NCBI RefSeq assembly: GCF_026343115.1
Contig: NZ_JAPEMC010000001.1
Location: 2,232,001-2,296,000 of the forward strand
DNA length: 64,000 bases
Direction: 5' to 3'
Source of the DNA: Streptomyces sp. NBC_00102
Lineage (GTDB): Bacteria; Actinomycetota; Actinomycetes; Streptomycetales; Streptomycetaceae
Positions 17,909 to 25,300 of the stretch are shown here, one piece after another. Each line of letters begins with the position of its first letter. The stretch's first letter is position 1. The notes below the pieces were generated by a model. It made no database searches. It was not told the origin of the DNA and saw only the letters and a program-made list of their open reading frames with translations. Position numbers and translations under genes: made by a program.

Positions 17909-19405
17909 ATGGCGGCCACCGAACCCCACCAGGCGGCCGACCCCGACGCGGTCAAGCGCCACCCCACGCTCTTCCGGGCAGTCCGCAAACGCCAGAACCC
18001 CAGACTCCGCCGCACCGACATCACGGTCACCGACGACCAGGCCGTCAAGCGCGCGGTGAAGGCGGCCTCCCTCGGCAACGCCATGGAGTGGTTCGACTTC
18101 GGCATCTACTCCTACCTCGCCGTCACCCTGGGCCACGTCTTCTTCCCGTCCGGGAACGACACGACCCAGCTGCTCTCCTCCTTCGCCACCTTCGCCGTGG
18201 CCTTCCTCGTCCGGCCGCTCGGAGGCATGTTCTTCGGCCCCATGGGCGACCGGATCGGCCGCAAGAAAATCCTCGCCCTGACGATGATCATGATGGCGAT
18301 CGGCACCTTCGCCATCGGCCTCATCCCCTCGCACGCCACGATCGGCATCTGGGCACCCGCCCTGCTGATCTTCTTCCGGATGCTCCAGGGCTTCTCCACC
18401 GGCGGCGAGTACGGCGGCGCCTCCACCTTCATCGCCGAGTACGCCCCCGACAAGCGCCGCGGCTTCTTCGGCAGCTTCCTGGAGTTCGGCACCCTCGCCG
18501 GATACGTCGGCGCCGCCGGCCTGGTCACCGCGCTCTACGCGCTCCTCGACACCGGCCAGATGGAGAGCTGGGGCTGGCGCGTCCCCTTCCTCGTCGCCGG
18601 CCCCCTCGGCCTGGTCGGCCTCTACCTCCGGCTCCGCCTCGACGAGACCCCCGCCTTCCAGAAGCTGGAGGGCGGCACCGCCCACGCCTCCGAGGCCGCC
18701 GACACCGTGGAGACCACCGCCAAGGGCGACCTCGCCAGGATCTTCCGCACCTACTGGCCGACGCTGATCCTCTGCGTCTGCCTGGTCGGCGCCTACAACA
18801 TCGCCGACTACATGCTGCTCTCGTACATGCCGACGTACCTCTCCGACGAACTCGGCTACAGCGAGACCCACGGCCTGCTGATCCTGCTCGTGGTGATGGT
18901 CTTCCTCATGCTGGTCATCAGCCGGGTCGGCAAGCTCTCCGACCGCTTCGGCCGCAAGCCGCTGCTGATGACGGGCATGCTCGGCTTCCTGGTGCTCTCG
19001 CTGCCGTCGTTCCTGCTGATCCGACAGGGCAGCATCCCGGCCGTCGTCGTCGGCCTGCTGATGCTCGGCCTCTCGCTGGTCTGCATGCTCGGCACCATGT
19101 CCGCCGCGCTCCCGGCCCTCTTCCCCACGAGCGTCCGGTACGGCTCCCTCTCGGTCGGCTACAACCTCTCCGCGTCGATCTTCGGCGGCACGACCCCGCT
19201 GGTCGTCACGGCCCTGATCAGCTGGAGCGGCACCAACCTGATGCCCGCGTACTACGCGATGGCCGCCGCCCTGGTCGGCGTGATCTCCGTGGCCTGCATG
19301 AAGGAAACCGCCCAGAAGCCCCTCGACGGCTCCCCGCCCTCGGTGGAGACCCAGGAGGAAGCGGCCGAACTCGTCCACGCCCAGTCGCCGGACCCGAAGT
19401 TCTGA
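17909..19405 (+). CDS. MHS-family MFS transporter (ProP-like)
   Basis: This is a 498-residue transporter starting at ATG behind GAGGAAAGG. About 12 hydrophobic segments follow a basic cytoplasmic N-terminus. The metabolite:H+ symporter group is shown by KAASLGNAMEWFDFGIYSYL at helix 1, RPLGGMFFGPMGDRIGRKK after helix 2, and FFRMLQGFSTGGEYGGAST, with EYAPDKRRGFFGS after helix 4. Members of this group, such as ProP and KgtP, import proline, betaines or dicarboxylates with protons. The exact substrate is unknown. A strong terminator follows. Confidence 0.9.
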   Translation: MAATEPHQAADPDAVKRHPTLFRAVRKRQNPRLRRTDITVTDDQAVKRAVKAASLGNAMEWFDFGIYSYLAVTLGHVFFPSGNDTTQLLSSFATFAVAFLVRPLGGMFFGPMGDRIGRKKILALTMIMMAIGTFAIGLIPSHATIGIWAPALLIFFRMLQGFSTGGEYGGASTFIAEYAPDKRRGFFGSFLEFGTLAGYVGAAGLVTALYALLDTGQMESWGWRVPFLVAGPLGLVGLYLRLRLDETPAFQKLEGGTAHASEAADTVETTAKGDLARIFRTYWPTLILCVCLVGAYNIADYMLLSYMPTYLSDELGYSETHGLLILLVVMVFLMLVISRVGKLSDRFGRKPLLMTGMLGFLVLSLPSFLLIRQGSIPAVVVGLLMLGLSLVCMLGTMSAALPALFPTSVRYGSLSVGYNLSASIFGGTTPLVVTALISWSGTNLMPAYYAMAAALVGVISVACMKETAQKPLDGSPPSVETQEEAAELVHAQSPDPKF

Positions 19406-19433
19406 CCCACACCCCCGCACGGAACGCCCGCAC

Positions 19434-19485
19434 GGAACGCCCCGCACCGCTTCCCGGCCCACGTCGAAGCGGTACGGGGCGTTCC
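19434..19485 (+). terminator. Stem-loop terminator after the MHS transporter
   Basis: Arms 19434-19452 and 19467-19485 pair at 18 of 19 positions around a 14-nt loop. They lie 28 bp after the transporter stop codon. This separates the transporter from the HNH genes, which therefore need their own promoter. Confidence 0.8.
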
Positions 19486-19578
19486 ACATCTCGCCGCATT
19501 CCGGACGTGACGGCCCGCTGAACGGTTCGTTGCTCCATACGGGGTCGCGCACACGCGACCGGACGGGGAGGAAGAGAG

Positions 19579-20205
19579 TTGGCGGTCCGCTACACCCGCG
19601 AGTTGCTCGAAGAGGCAGCGCGCGAGACGACCAACTGCGACGACGCGGTGCGATGGTGCGGTGGCACACCGACGCCGGGGAGCAGGAGCTACCTACGAGC
19701 CAGGATGCGCGAGGCCGGAATCGACATCTCCCACTTCGTCGATCCCCGGGTGCGCCACACGGAGGAGATACTGCGTGAGTCGGTCGCCTGTTCCACAAGC
19801 GTGGCGGAAGTCGTCCGCCGACTCGGCATCAACCCGGTGGGGGGAAATCAGGCTCACATCGGCCGCCGGATCGCCATCCTCCGCATCGACACATCGCACT
19901 TTTCGAGCGTGACTCGAAGCCGGCCGAAGAGCGCCGCGGTAAATGCGCTGACGTTGGGATCCCCGTCGGGCGGCAGAGTTCCTGGCGGGAGGCTGCGCCG
20001 TGAACTGCTTCGGAGGGGTATCCCCGAGTCGTGTGCCGTGTGCGGCACCGGCACGGAGTGGAACGGCAAACCGCTGCGACTCGAGGTCGATCACAAGAGT
20101 GGGGAATGGTGGGACAACCGCCCGGACAACTTGCGCTTGATCTGCCCGAATTGCCATGCGGTCACGGACACCTACCGTGGGCGAAAGCGGCGGGGTACCG
20201 CATGA
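19579..20205 (+). CDS. HNH nuclease with two GIDTSHF modules
   Basis: This 208-residue protein starts at TTG directly behind GGGGAGGAAGAGAG. Two related 50-residue modules occupy residues 4-53 and 59-108, each with two predicted helices ending in (G)ID(I/T)SHF. They look like small helix-turn-helix DNA-binding units. A basic linker leads to an HNH endonuclease domain: CxxC at 152-155, EVDH with His172, NRPDNLRLI and CPNC at 189-192. The paired CxxC motifs should bind structural zinc. The stop overlaps the start of the next gene in ATGA form. Similar SHF-module HNH proteins occur in phages and actinobacteria. A biological role such as homing, defence or repair is unproven. Confidence 0.8.
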   Translation: MAVRYTRELLEEAARETTNCDDAVRWCGGTPTPGSRSYLRARMREAGIDISHFVDPRVRHTEEILRESVACSTSVAEVVRRLGINPVGGNQAHIGRRIAILRIDTSHFSSVTRSRPKSAAVNALTLGSPSGGRVPGGRLRRELLRRGIPESCAVCGTGTEWNGKPLRLEVDHKSGEWWDNRPDNLRLICPNCHAVTDTYRGRKRRGTA

Positions 20206-21041
20206 GCAACCAGGGCAAGTACCCCCGCGACACCCTGCTTCGGGCAGCGGCCACCTCTGCCAGCCTCGTCGACATGCTCGGCAGACTGGGCGCCCCGCTC
20301 GGCAGCAGGCCGCTCCGCTACCTGCGCGATCGCCTGACGCACTACGGAATCGACACCTCCCATTTCGTCGAGGCATCCCTGCCGGAACGCAGACCGCGGG
20401 CGTACACGAGACAACTCCTCGAGGAAGCCGCGGCCCACTCCCACAACATCCGGGAGGTTCTGGAATACATGGGGATTCCTCCCAGCGACGGCCCCTACGG
20501 CTACGTCCGGAAAAAGCTCGACCGCCTGGGGATCGACACCTCGCACTTCACCAAGGCCCGTGGACACCGCACACGTCTCGCGTCCCGCGGCGAACTCGCC
20601 TCGGCCGTCGCTGGATCCAAGAGCATGGCCGGGGTACTGAGACTCCTCGGCCACGCGGACAACGGCGCCGTCCGCGCCCGGCTGAAACAGAGCCTCGACG
20701 CGTACGGTCTCTCGACTGCCCACTTCACCGGGCAGGGGCACACTCTGGGCACCCGCTCTCCCCGCCGCAGGAGCGCATCCGAAGTTTTGCGACGCAGGGA
20801 GTCCGGATCCGCCCGGACCCGCACCTCACTGCTGCGTCGCGCACTCGATGAGATCGGGGTCCCCCGCACGTGTTCCGCGTGCGGCATCGGTGACACCTGG
20901 CAGGACAAGCACCTTGCACTGGAGATCGATCACGTCAACGGTGACCGCCTGGACGATCGCCGCGAGAATCTGCGCTACTTGTGTCCGTCTTGTCATAGCC
21001 AGACCGAAACTTTCTCCAAGCGGCGAAGGCTCACCCAGTAG
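20202..21041 (+). CDS. HNH nuclease with three GIDTSHF modules
   Basis: This 279-residue protein is translationally coupled to the preceding paralogue through ATGA. It has three repeat modules at residues 7-55, 67-116 and 126-175. They end GIDTSHF, GIDTSHF and GLSTAHF. A basic Arg/Ser-rich linker (residues 185-215) follows. The HNH domain has CSAC at 224-227, EIDHVNGD with His244, ENLRYLCPSC and HSQTETF. The extra module compared with its neighbour suggests that module number sets the DNA-binding footprint. The gene ends 13 bp before the unusual tRNA. Codon use is slightly less G/C-biased than in neighbouring genes, which fits horizontal acquisition. Confidence 0.8.
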   Translation: MSNQGKYPRDTLLRAAATSASLVDMLGRLGAPLGSRPLRYLRDRLTHYGIDTSHFVEASLPERRPRAYTRQLLEEAAAHSHNIREVLEYMGIPPSDGPYGYVRKKLDRLGIDTSHFTKARGHRTRLASRGELASAVAGSKSMAGVLRLLGHADNGAVRARLKQSLDAYGLSTAHFTGQGHTLGTRSPRRRSASEVLRRRESGSARTRTSLLRRALDEIGVPRTCSACGIGDTWQDKHLALEIDHVNGDRLDDRRENLRYLCPSCHSQTETFSKRRRLTQ

Positions 21042-21054
21042 AGTATCGACGAGC

Positions 21055-21129
21055 GGGCCCGTACCCCAGCTGGCAAGAGGGCGCCGGTTTAGGTCCGGTG
21101 TGTCGTGGGTTCAAATCCCACCGGGCCCA
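21055..21129 (+). tRNA. tRNA with anticodon UAG (Leu CUA) but short variable loop
   Basis: A complete cloverleaf folds. The acceptor is GGGCCCG with CGGGCCC. The D arm has A14, G18 and G19. The anticodon stem GCCGG/CCGGT carries loop TTTAGGT (anticodon TAG), and the T stem GTGGG/CCCAC carries TTCAAAT. The discriminator is A and no CCA is encoded. Tertiary pairs 8-14, 15-48, 18-55, 19-56 and 54-58 are all present. The variable region is only five bases (GTGTC), whereas bacterial tRNA-Leu has a long variable arm. The anticodon decodes CUA leucine codons, but the body is class I, so its amino acid identity is open. Confidence 0.85.
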
Positions 21130-21136
21130 CAGGAGA

Positions 21137-21177
21137 AATGGGGCTATCACCTTCACATCGAAGGTGGTAGCCCCATT
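21137..21177. terminator. Bidirectional stem-loop between tRNA and rdgB
   Basis: An 18-bp stem (21137-21154 with 21160-21177) has one G-T type mismatch and a 5-nt loop. It lies 7 bp after the tRNA and 6 bp from the rdgB stop on the other strand, so it can serve both. Confidence 0.85.
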
Positions 21178-21182
21178 CGACG

Positions 21183-21785
21183 TCAGCCCACCAGCTCCCG
21201 CACCACCGGCGCCAGCGCGCGGAATGCCTTGCCGCGGTGGCTGATGGCGTTCTTCTCCGCCGGGGTGAGCTCCGCGCAGGTACGGGTCTCGCCCTCGGGC
21301 TGGAGGATCGGGTCGTAGCCGAAGCCGTACAGGCCGGCCGGGACGCGGCGGAGGGTGCCGGGCATCCGGCCTTCGACGACGCGCTCCGTACCGTCCGGCA
21401 GGGCGAGGGCGGCGGCGCAGGCGAAGTGGGCGGCACGGTGCGGGGCGTCGATGTCGCCGAGCTGGGCGAGGAGCAGGTCGAGGTTGGCCTGGTCGTCGCC
21501 GTGCTTGCCGGCCCAGCGGGCGGAGAAGATGCCGGGGGCCCCGCCGAGGACGTCGACGCAGAGGCCGGAGTCGTCGGCGATGGCGGGGTGGCCGGTGGCC
21601 CGGGCCAGGGCGTGGGCCTTCAGGAGGGCGTTCTCGGCGAAGGTGACGCCGGTTTCCTTGACGTCCGGGATCTCGGGGTACGCGTCCGCGCCGACGAGTT
21701 CGTGGCGGAGGCCGGCGTCGGCGAGGATCGCGTGGAGTTCGGTGATTTTCCCGGCGTTGCGGGTGGCGAGGATCAGGCGGGTCAT
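21183..21785 (-). CDS. rdgB: Non-canonical purine NTP pyrophosphatase
   Basis: This is a 200-residue RdgB/HAM1 protein. It hydrolyses dITP, XTP and ITP to the monophosphates and so keeps them out of DNA and RNA. Characteristic blocks are LILATRNAGKITEL at the N-terminus, ETGVTFAENALLKA, AIADDSGLCVDVLGGAPGIFSARWAG and GYDPILQPEG. The C-terminus has ELTPAEKNAISHRGKAFRAL. Length and motifs are complete. It is the last gene of a minus-strand series rph - lipoprotein - rdgB; pairing of rph and rdgB is common across bacteria. Confidence 0.96.
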   Translation of the reverse strand: MTRLILATRNAGKITELHAILADAGLRHELVGADAYPEIPDVKETGVTFAENALLKAHALARATGHPAIADDSGLCVDVLGGAPGIFSARWAGKHGDDQANLDLLLAQLGDIDAPHRAAHFACAAALALPDGTERVVEGRMPGTLRRVPAGLYGFGYDPILQPEGETRTCAELTPAEKNAISHRGKAFRALAPVVRELVG

Positions 21786-21846
21786 GGATCGATTGTCACT
21801 CCCCCGCCGTCACGAAGGAGCCTCGGGCCCTCCTCACCTCACCCGT

Positions 21847-22239
21847 TCACGGCGAACAGACCTTGCCGACCTCGCCGGCGGCGTCGGTGATCGGGCCGAT
21901 GTCGGGGGTGGTGTCGCCCGCCTCGATGGAGGCGCGTACCTGGGTCACTCCGGCCTGGAGGTCGTCGACGGCTTTGCCGAGGTCGGCGTTGTCGGTGGTG
22001 TCCTTGAGGTTGCCGAGTTCCTGGTCGATCCGGTCGAGGGACTCGGACGCCTGGGTCACGTCGCCGGAGGCGTTGGAGACGGCCTGCTGGAGGTTGCCGA
22101 CGCTGGTGGCGATGGCGTCGGCGGTGCGGACGCAGTCGAGGGCCTTGTCGACGGCGCCGCATCCGGCCGCCGCGGTCAGGGTCAGTGCTGCGGCGGCGAC
22201 GGCGAGTGCGGTGCGGTGGTGGCGGCGGCGCAGAGCCAT
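21847..22239 (-). CDS. Small secreted lipoprotein, unknown function
   Basis: This 130-residue protein has a lipoprotein signal peptide: basic MALRRRHHRT, a hydrophobic AVAAAALTLTAAAGC run and lipobox Cys27. The mature part is helical and acidic, with possible coiled-coil stretches (SVGNLQQAVSNASGDVTQ, SESLDRIDQELGNLKDTT), and ends near a second Cys. It should be anchored on the outer face of the membrane. No enzymatic motif is seen. It sits between rph and rdgB and may be co-transcribed, although a strong hairpin precedes it. Confidence 0.8.
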   Translation of the reverse strand: MALRRRHHRTALAVAAAALTLTAAAGCGAVDKALDCVRTADAIATSVGNLQQAVSNASGDVTQASESLDRIDQELGNLKDTTDNADLGKAVDDLQAGVTQVRASIEAGDTTPDIGPITDAAGEVGKVCSP

Positions 22240-22318
22240 GGTGCGGTCCCTCCCCGGGGTCGTCGCATGGACGGGTGTCACATGGACGGTTCGACGCATG
22301 GAACAGGTCGTCACATGG

Positions 22319-22348
22319 ACGGGCGCACGGTTCGACCCGTGCGCCCGT
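22319..22348. terminator. Perfect 12-bp stem-loop between rph and lipoprotein gene
   Basis: Arms 22319-22330 and 22337-22348 are exact inverted copies (ACGGGCGCACGG) with a 6-nt loop. It lies 62 bp downstream of the rph stop on the minus strand. Imperfect copies of CATGGACGG follow between 22265 and 22320. Confidence 0.75.
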
Positions 22349-22409
22349 GTCTGTGACGACGCTGTGCGGTGCGTTCTTGGTTGCTTCTTTACCCGGGGGG
22401 AGGCGGGTG

Positions 22410-23147
22410 CTATGCGCCGAGGGTGCGGGCGAGTGCCTCGTTCTGGAGGGCGGCGAGGTCGGCGCAGCCTGCGGTGGCGAGGTCGAGGAGGGCGTTGAGT
22501 TCCTTGCGGTCGAAGGGCTCGGCCTCGGCGGTGCCCTGGACCTCGACGAAGCGGCCGTCGCCGGTGCAGACGACGTTCATGTCGGTCTCGGCGCGGACGT
22601 CTTCCTCGTAGCGGAGGTCGAGGAGGGGGGTGCCGTCGACGATTCCGACGCTGATGGCGGAGACGGTTCCGGTGAGGGGCTTGCGGCCGGCCTTGACGAT
22701 CTTCTTGCCCTGGGCCCAGGTGATGGCGTCGGCGAGGGCGACGTAGGCGCCGGTGATGGCGGCGGTGCGGGTGCCTCCGTCGGCCTGGAGGACGTCGCAG
22801 TCGAGGACGATGGTGTTCTCGCCGAGGGCCTTGTAGTCGATGACGGCGCGCAGCGAGCGGCCGATCAGGCGGCTGATCTCGTGGGTGCGTCCGCCGATCT
22901 TGCCGCGGACGGATTCGCGGTCGCCGCGGGTGTTGGTGGCGCGGGGGAGCATGGAGTACTCGGCGGTGACCCAGCCTTCGCCGCTGCCCTTGCGCCAGCG
23001 CGGTACGCCTTCGGTGACGGAGGCGGTGCAGAGGACTTTGGTGTCGCCGAAGGAGACGAGTACGGAGCCTTCGGCGTGCTTGCTCCATCCCCGTTCGATG
23101 GTGACGGGGCGGAGCTGGTCGGGGGTGCGGCCGTCGATGCGAGACAT
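22410..23147 (-). CDS. rph: Ribonuclease PH
   Basis: This 245-residue RNase PH is a phosphate-dependent 3'-5' exoribonuclease that trims tRNA precursors. Signature blocks include [32 protein letters not shown], the Arg-rich [20 protein letters not shown] and [21 protein letters not shown]. The phosphate-site GGTRT and the hexamer-interface Arg residues are intact, unlike the truncated K-12 allele. It is complete and lies upstream of the lipoprotein and rdgB genes on the same strand. Confidence 0.96.
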   Translation of the reverse strand: MSRIDGRTPDQLRPVTIERGWSKHAEGSVLVSFGDTKVLCTASVTEGVPRWRKGSGEGWVTAEYSMLPRATNTRGDRESVRGKIGGRTHEISRLIGRSLRAVIDYKALGENTIVLDCDVLQADGGTRTAAITGAYVALADAITWAQGKKIVKAGRKPLTGTVSAISVGIVDGTPLLDLRYEEDVRAETDMNVVCTGDGRFVEVQGTAEAEPFDRKELNALLDLATAGCADLAALQNEALARTLGA

Positions 23148-23452
23148 GGCGTCGACTTTATCCGTTGGCGGGGGCGGGTCCGTTCGGGTGCGACGGGGTG
23201 CCGTTCGGGTGTCGTCGCGGCGTGGCGTACGGAGGGGGGCCGGCGTACGGGCACGGGCGGGGCCGGTGCGCCGCGGGCGGTGGGTGCCGGGTGCGGGTCC
23301 GGTCGGGACCCCGCACCCGGCGGGGGTGTCAGGGGCGGTGCGGTGGCAGGGCGGTCAGCCGACGGTCGTTGCCTACGCGCTGCCGTCGGTCGTTGCCGAC
23401 GCGCCGCTGGCGGTCGTTGCCGACGCGTGCGCGGGAGGGGCCCCTCACGCCG
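23148..23452. other. Gene-free rph-nagF interval with 24-bp repeats
   Basis: No gene is supported here. The interval is extremely G/C-rich. At 23360-23431 it holds three tandem 24-bp units, each with the core CGGTCGTTGCC(G/T)ACGCG. They lie just downstream of nagF and upstream of rph on the minus strand. Confidence 0.7.
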
Positions 23453-23686
23453 TCACATCATGTCTTCGATGTCGGCCGCGATGGGGTCGGCGTCGGTGCC
23501 GATGACGACCTGGATCGCGGTGCCCATCTTGACGACGCCGTGGGCTCCGGCGGCCTTGAGGGCGGCTTCGTCGACCTTGCTGGGGTCGTGGACTTCGGTG
23601 CGCAGGCGCGTGATGCAGCCTTCGACCTCGTCGATGTTCTCGATACCGCCGAGCCCGGCGACGATCTTCTCAGCCTTGCTGGCCAT
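23453..23686 (-). CDS. nagF: PTS EIIB component, N-acetylglucosamine type
   Basis: This 77-residue protein is a free-standing PTS EIIB of the glucose/GlcNAc family. The phosphorylated Cys24 lies in IDEVEGCITRLRTEVHDP, and VKMGTAIQVVIGTDADPIA closes the fold. EIIB takes phosphate from EIIA and passes it to the incoming sugar at EIIC. In Streptomyces this single-domain EIIB (NagF) serves the GlcNAc permease NagE2. The permease gene is the divergent neighbour 215 bp away, which supports the assignment. The start ATG is preceded by AGGGAGAAGGAC. Confidence 0.93.
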   Translation of the reverse strand: MASKAEKIVAGLGGIENIDEVEGCITRLRTEVHDPSKVDEAALKAAGAHGVVKMGTAIQVVIGTDADPIAADIEDMM

Positions 23687-23901
23687 GTCCTTCTCCCTGT
23701 CGCAGCGTGCGGATCCACCATGAGTCCGCTTTGTCACGCTAACGCACGGTTGGCCCAACTTCACGGGCGCCCGGTCGGACCATCGCCAAGGATGACGCTC
23801 ACCGGTGCTCCGCCCTCGGGACGGGCTCCGTACCGTCCGCGCATCTGGCCCGAGCCGGCTGCGACGACCGCCGAACGTGACCGTGTTCCGGGAGGATGTC
23901 G

Positions 23902-25161
23902 ATGAGTACGACCGCGGCTGCGGGTCCGCAGCCAAAGTGGTGGAACGGCCCGGTTTCGGGTCTGCAGAAGATCGGCCGGAGTCTTCAGCTCCCGGTGGCC
24001 GTGCTGCCCGCGGCAGGCTTGCTGGTCAGCCTCGGCAACCTGTTCGACTCGTATCTGCACGGTGCGTTCTGGGACAAGACGTCCAAGGTCCTACTCAACG
24101 GCGGTACCGCGATCCTGGACGGCACGGTCGGTCTGCCCCTGCTCTTCTGCATCGGTGTGGCGATCGGCTTCGCGAAGAAATCGGACGGTTCGACGGCGCT
24201 GGCCGCGGTGGTCGGCTTCCTGGTCTACCGGGGTGTGCTCTCCGCCTTCCCGGTGGACGACTCGGTGACCGACGCGGTGCCCGACGGTGTTCCGCAGAAC
24301 CCGGGCGTCCTCGGCGGCATCATCATCGGTCTGCTGACCGCGGTGGTCTGGCAGCGGTACCACCGCACGAAGCTGGTGGACTGGCTCGGGTTCTTCAACG
24401 GGCGCCGGCTGGTGCCGATCCTGATGGCGTTCCTCTGCGTGATCCTCGGGGTGCTCTTCGGTCTGCTGTGGCAGCCGGTCGGTGACGCGCTGACCTGGTT
24501 CGCCAAGCAGCTGATCGACCTCGGCGCCTGGGGTGCGGCGATCTTCGGTTTCGCCAACCGTCTGCTGATCCCGATCGGCATGCACCAGTTCCTGAACACC
24601 TTCTTCTGGTTCCAGGCGGGTGACTTCACGGACGCCGACGGCAACACGGTGCAGGGCGACATCTCCCGGTTCTTCGCGGAGGACCCGTCGGCGGGGCAGT
24701 TCACCTCGGGCTTCTTCCCGATCATGATGTTCGGCCTGCCCGCGGCGGCGCTGGCCATCGCGCACACCGCGCGGCCGGAGCGCCGCAAGGAGGTGGGGGG
24801 CCTGATGCTTTCGGTGGCCCTGACCTCGTTCGTCACGGGCGTGACGGAGCCGCTGGAGTTCTCGTTCATGTTCGTCGCGCCGCTCCTGTACGGCGTGCAC
24901 GCGATCCTGACCGGTGTGTCGATGGGTGTCACCTGGGCGTTCGGCGTCCACGCGGGCTTCAGTTTCTCGGCCGGGCTGATCGACCTGGTCGTCAACTGGC
25001 ATCTGGATACGAAGCCATGGCTACTGATCCCGATCGGGCTCTGCTTCGCGGTGATCTACTACGTGATCTTCCGGTTCGCGATCACCAAGTTCAATCTCCA
25101 GACACCCGGGCGGGAGCCCCCGGAGGTGGAGAAGGAGATCGAGCGGGACGTGACGAAGTAG
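23902..25161 (+). CDS. nagE2: PTS EIIC permease for N-acetylglucosamine
   Basis: This is a 419-residue EIIC permease with about 10 hydrophobic segments. Family blocks are LQKIGRSLQLPVAVLPAAGL at the start, LLIPIGMHQFLNTFFWFQ with the conserved His, and TSFVTGVTEPLEFSFMFVAP. It imports GlcNAc while NagF phosphorylates it. I prefer the second ATG (23902) because GGGAGG is then six bases upstream. Only one EIIC gene is present here, whereas I recall S. coelicolor carrying nagE1 beside nagE2. A strong terminator follows. Confidence 0.92.
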   Translation: MSTTAAAGPQPKWWNGPVSGLQKIGRSLQLPVAVLPAAGLLVSLGNLFDSYLHGAFWDKTSKVLLNGGTAILDGTVGLPLLFCIGVAIGFAKKSDGSTALAAVVGFLVYRGVLSAFPVDDSVTDAVPDGVPQNPGVLGGIIIGLLTAVVWQRYHRTKLVDWLGFFNGRRLVPILMAFLCVILGVLFGLLWQPVGDALTWFAKQLIDLGAWGAAIFGFANRLLIPIGMHQFLNTFFWFQAGDFTDADGNTVQGDISRFFAEDPSAGQFTSGFFPIMMFGLPAAALAIAHTARPERRKEVGGLMLSVALTSFVTGVTEPLEFSFMFVAPLLYGVHAILTGVSMGVTWAFGVHAGFSFSAGLIDLVVNWHLDTKPWLLIPIGLCFAVIYYVIFRFAITKFNLQTPGREPPEVEKEIERDVTK

Positions 25162-25193
25162 CCGCGTCGGCCGGGGCCGAAAGCCCCCGGCCC

Positions 25194-25229
25194 CGAGGGC
25201 CCCGGACCGTGCGCGGTCCGGGGCCCTCG
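25194..25229 (+). terminator. Perfect 16-bp stem-loop after nagE2
   Basis: Arms 25194-25209 and 25214-25229 are exact inverted repeats with a TGCG tetraloop, 32 bp after the nagE2 stop. Confidence 0.88.
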
Positions 25230-25300
25230 GTCCGTCTCCGCAGCGCCCCACCGCGTGGGTGTTTCACCCCAATTACCCCTTTGCGCCTTAGGCTCGTTCC

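Noticed and set aside
19579..21129. Integrated element with the tRNA as attachment site
   Set aside because: No integrase, excisionase or replication gene is present, and I could not find a second copy of the tRNA 3' end. The HNH genes may be mobile, but a classical integrative element is not supported.
21055..21129. Amber suppressor tRNA
   Set aside because: The anticodon is UAG, which pairs with CUA codons. A suppressor of UAG stops would need anticodon CUA.
23687..23901. DasR site between nagF and nagE2
   Set aside because: The half-sites GGTC and GACC near 23775 overlap with the wrong spacing, and GTTGGCCCAAC near 23747 does not fit the consensus. I cannot support a site by eye.
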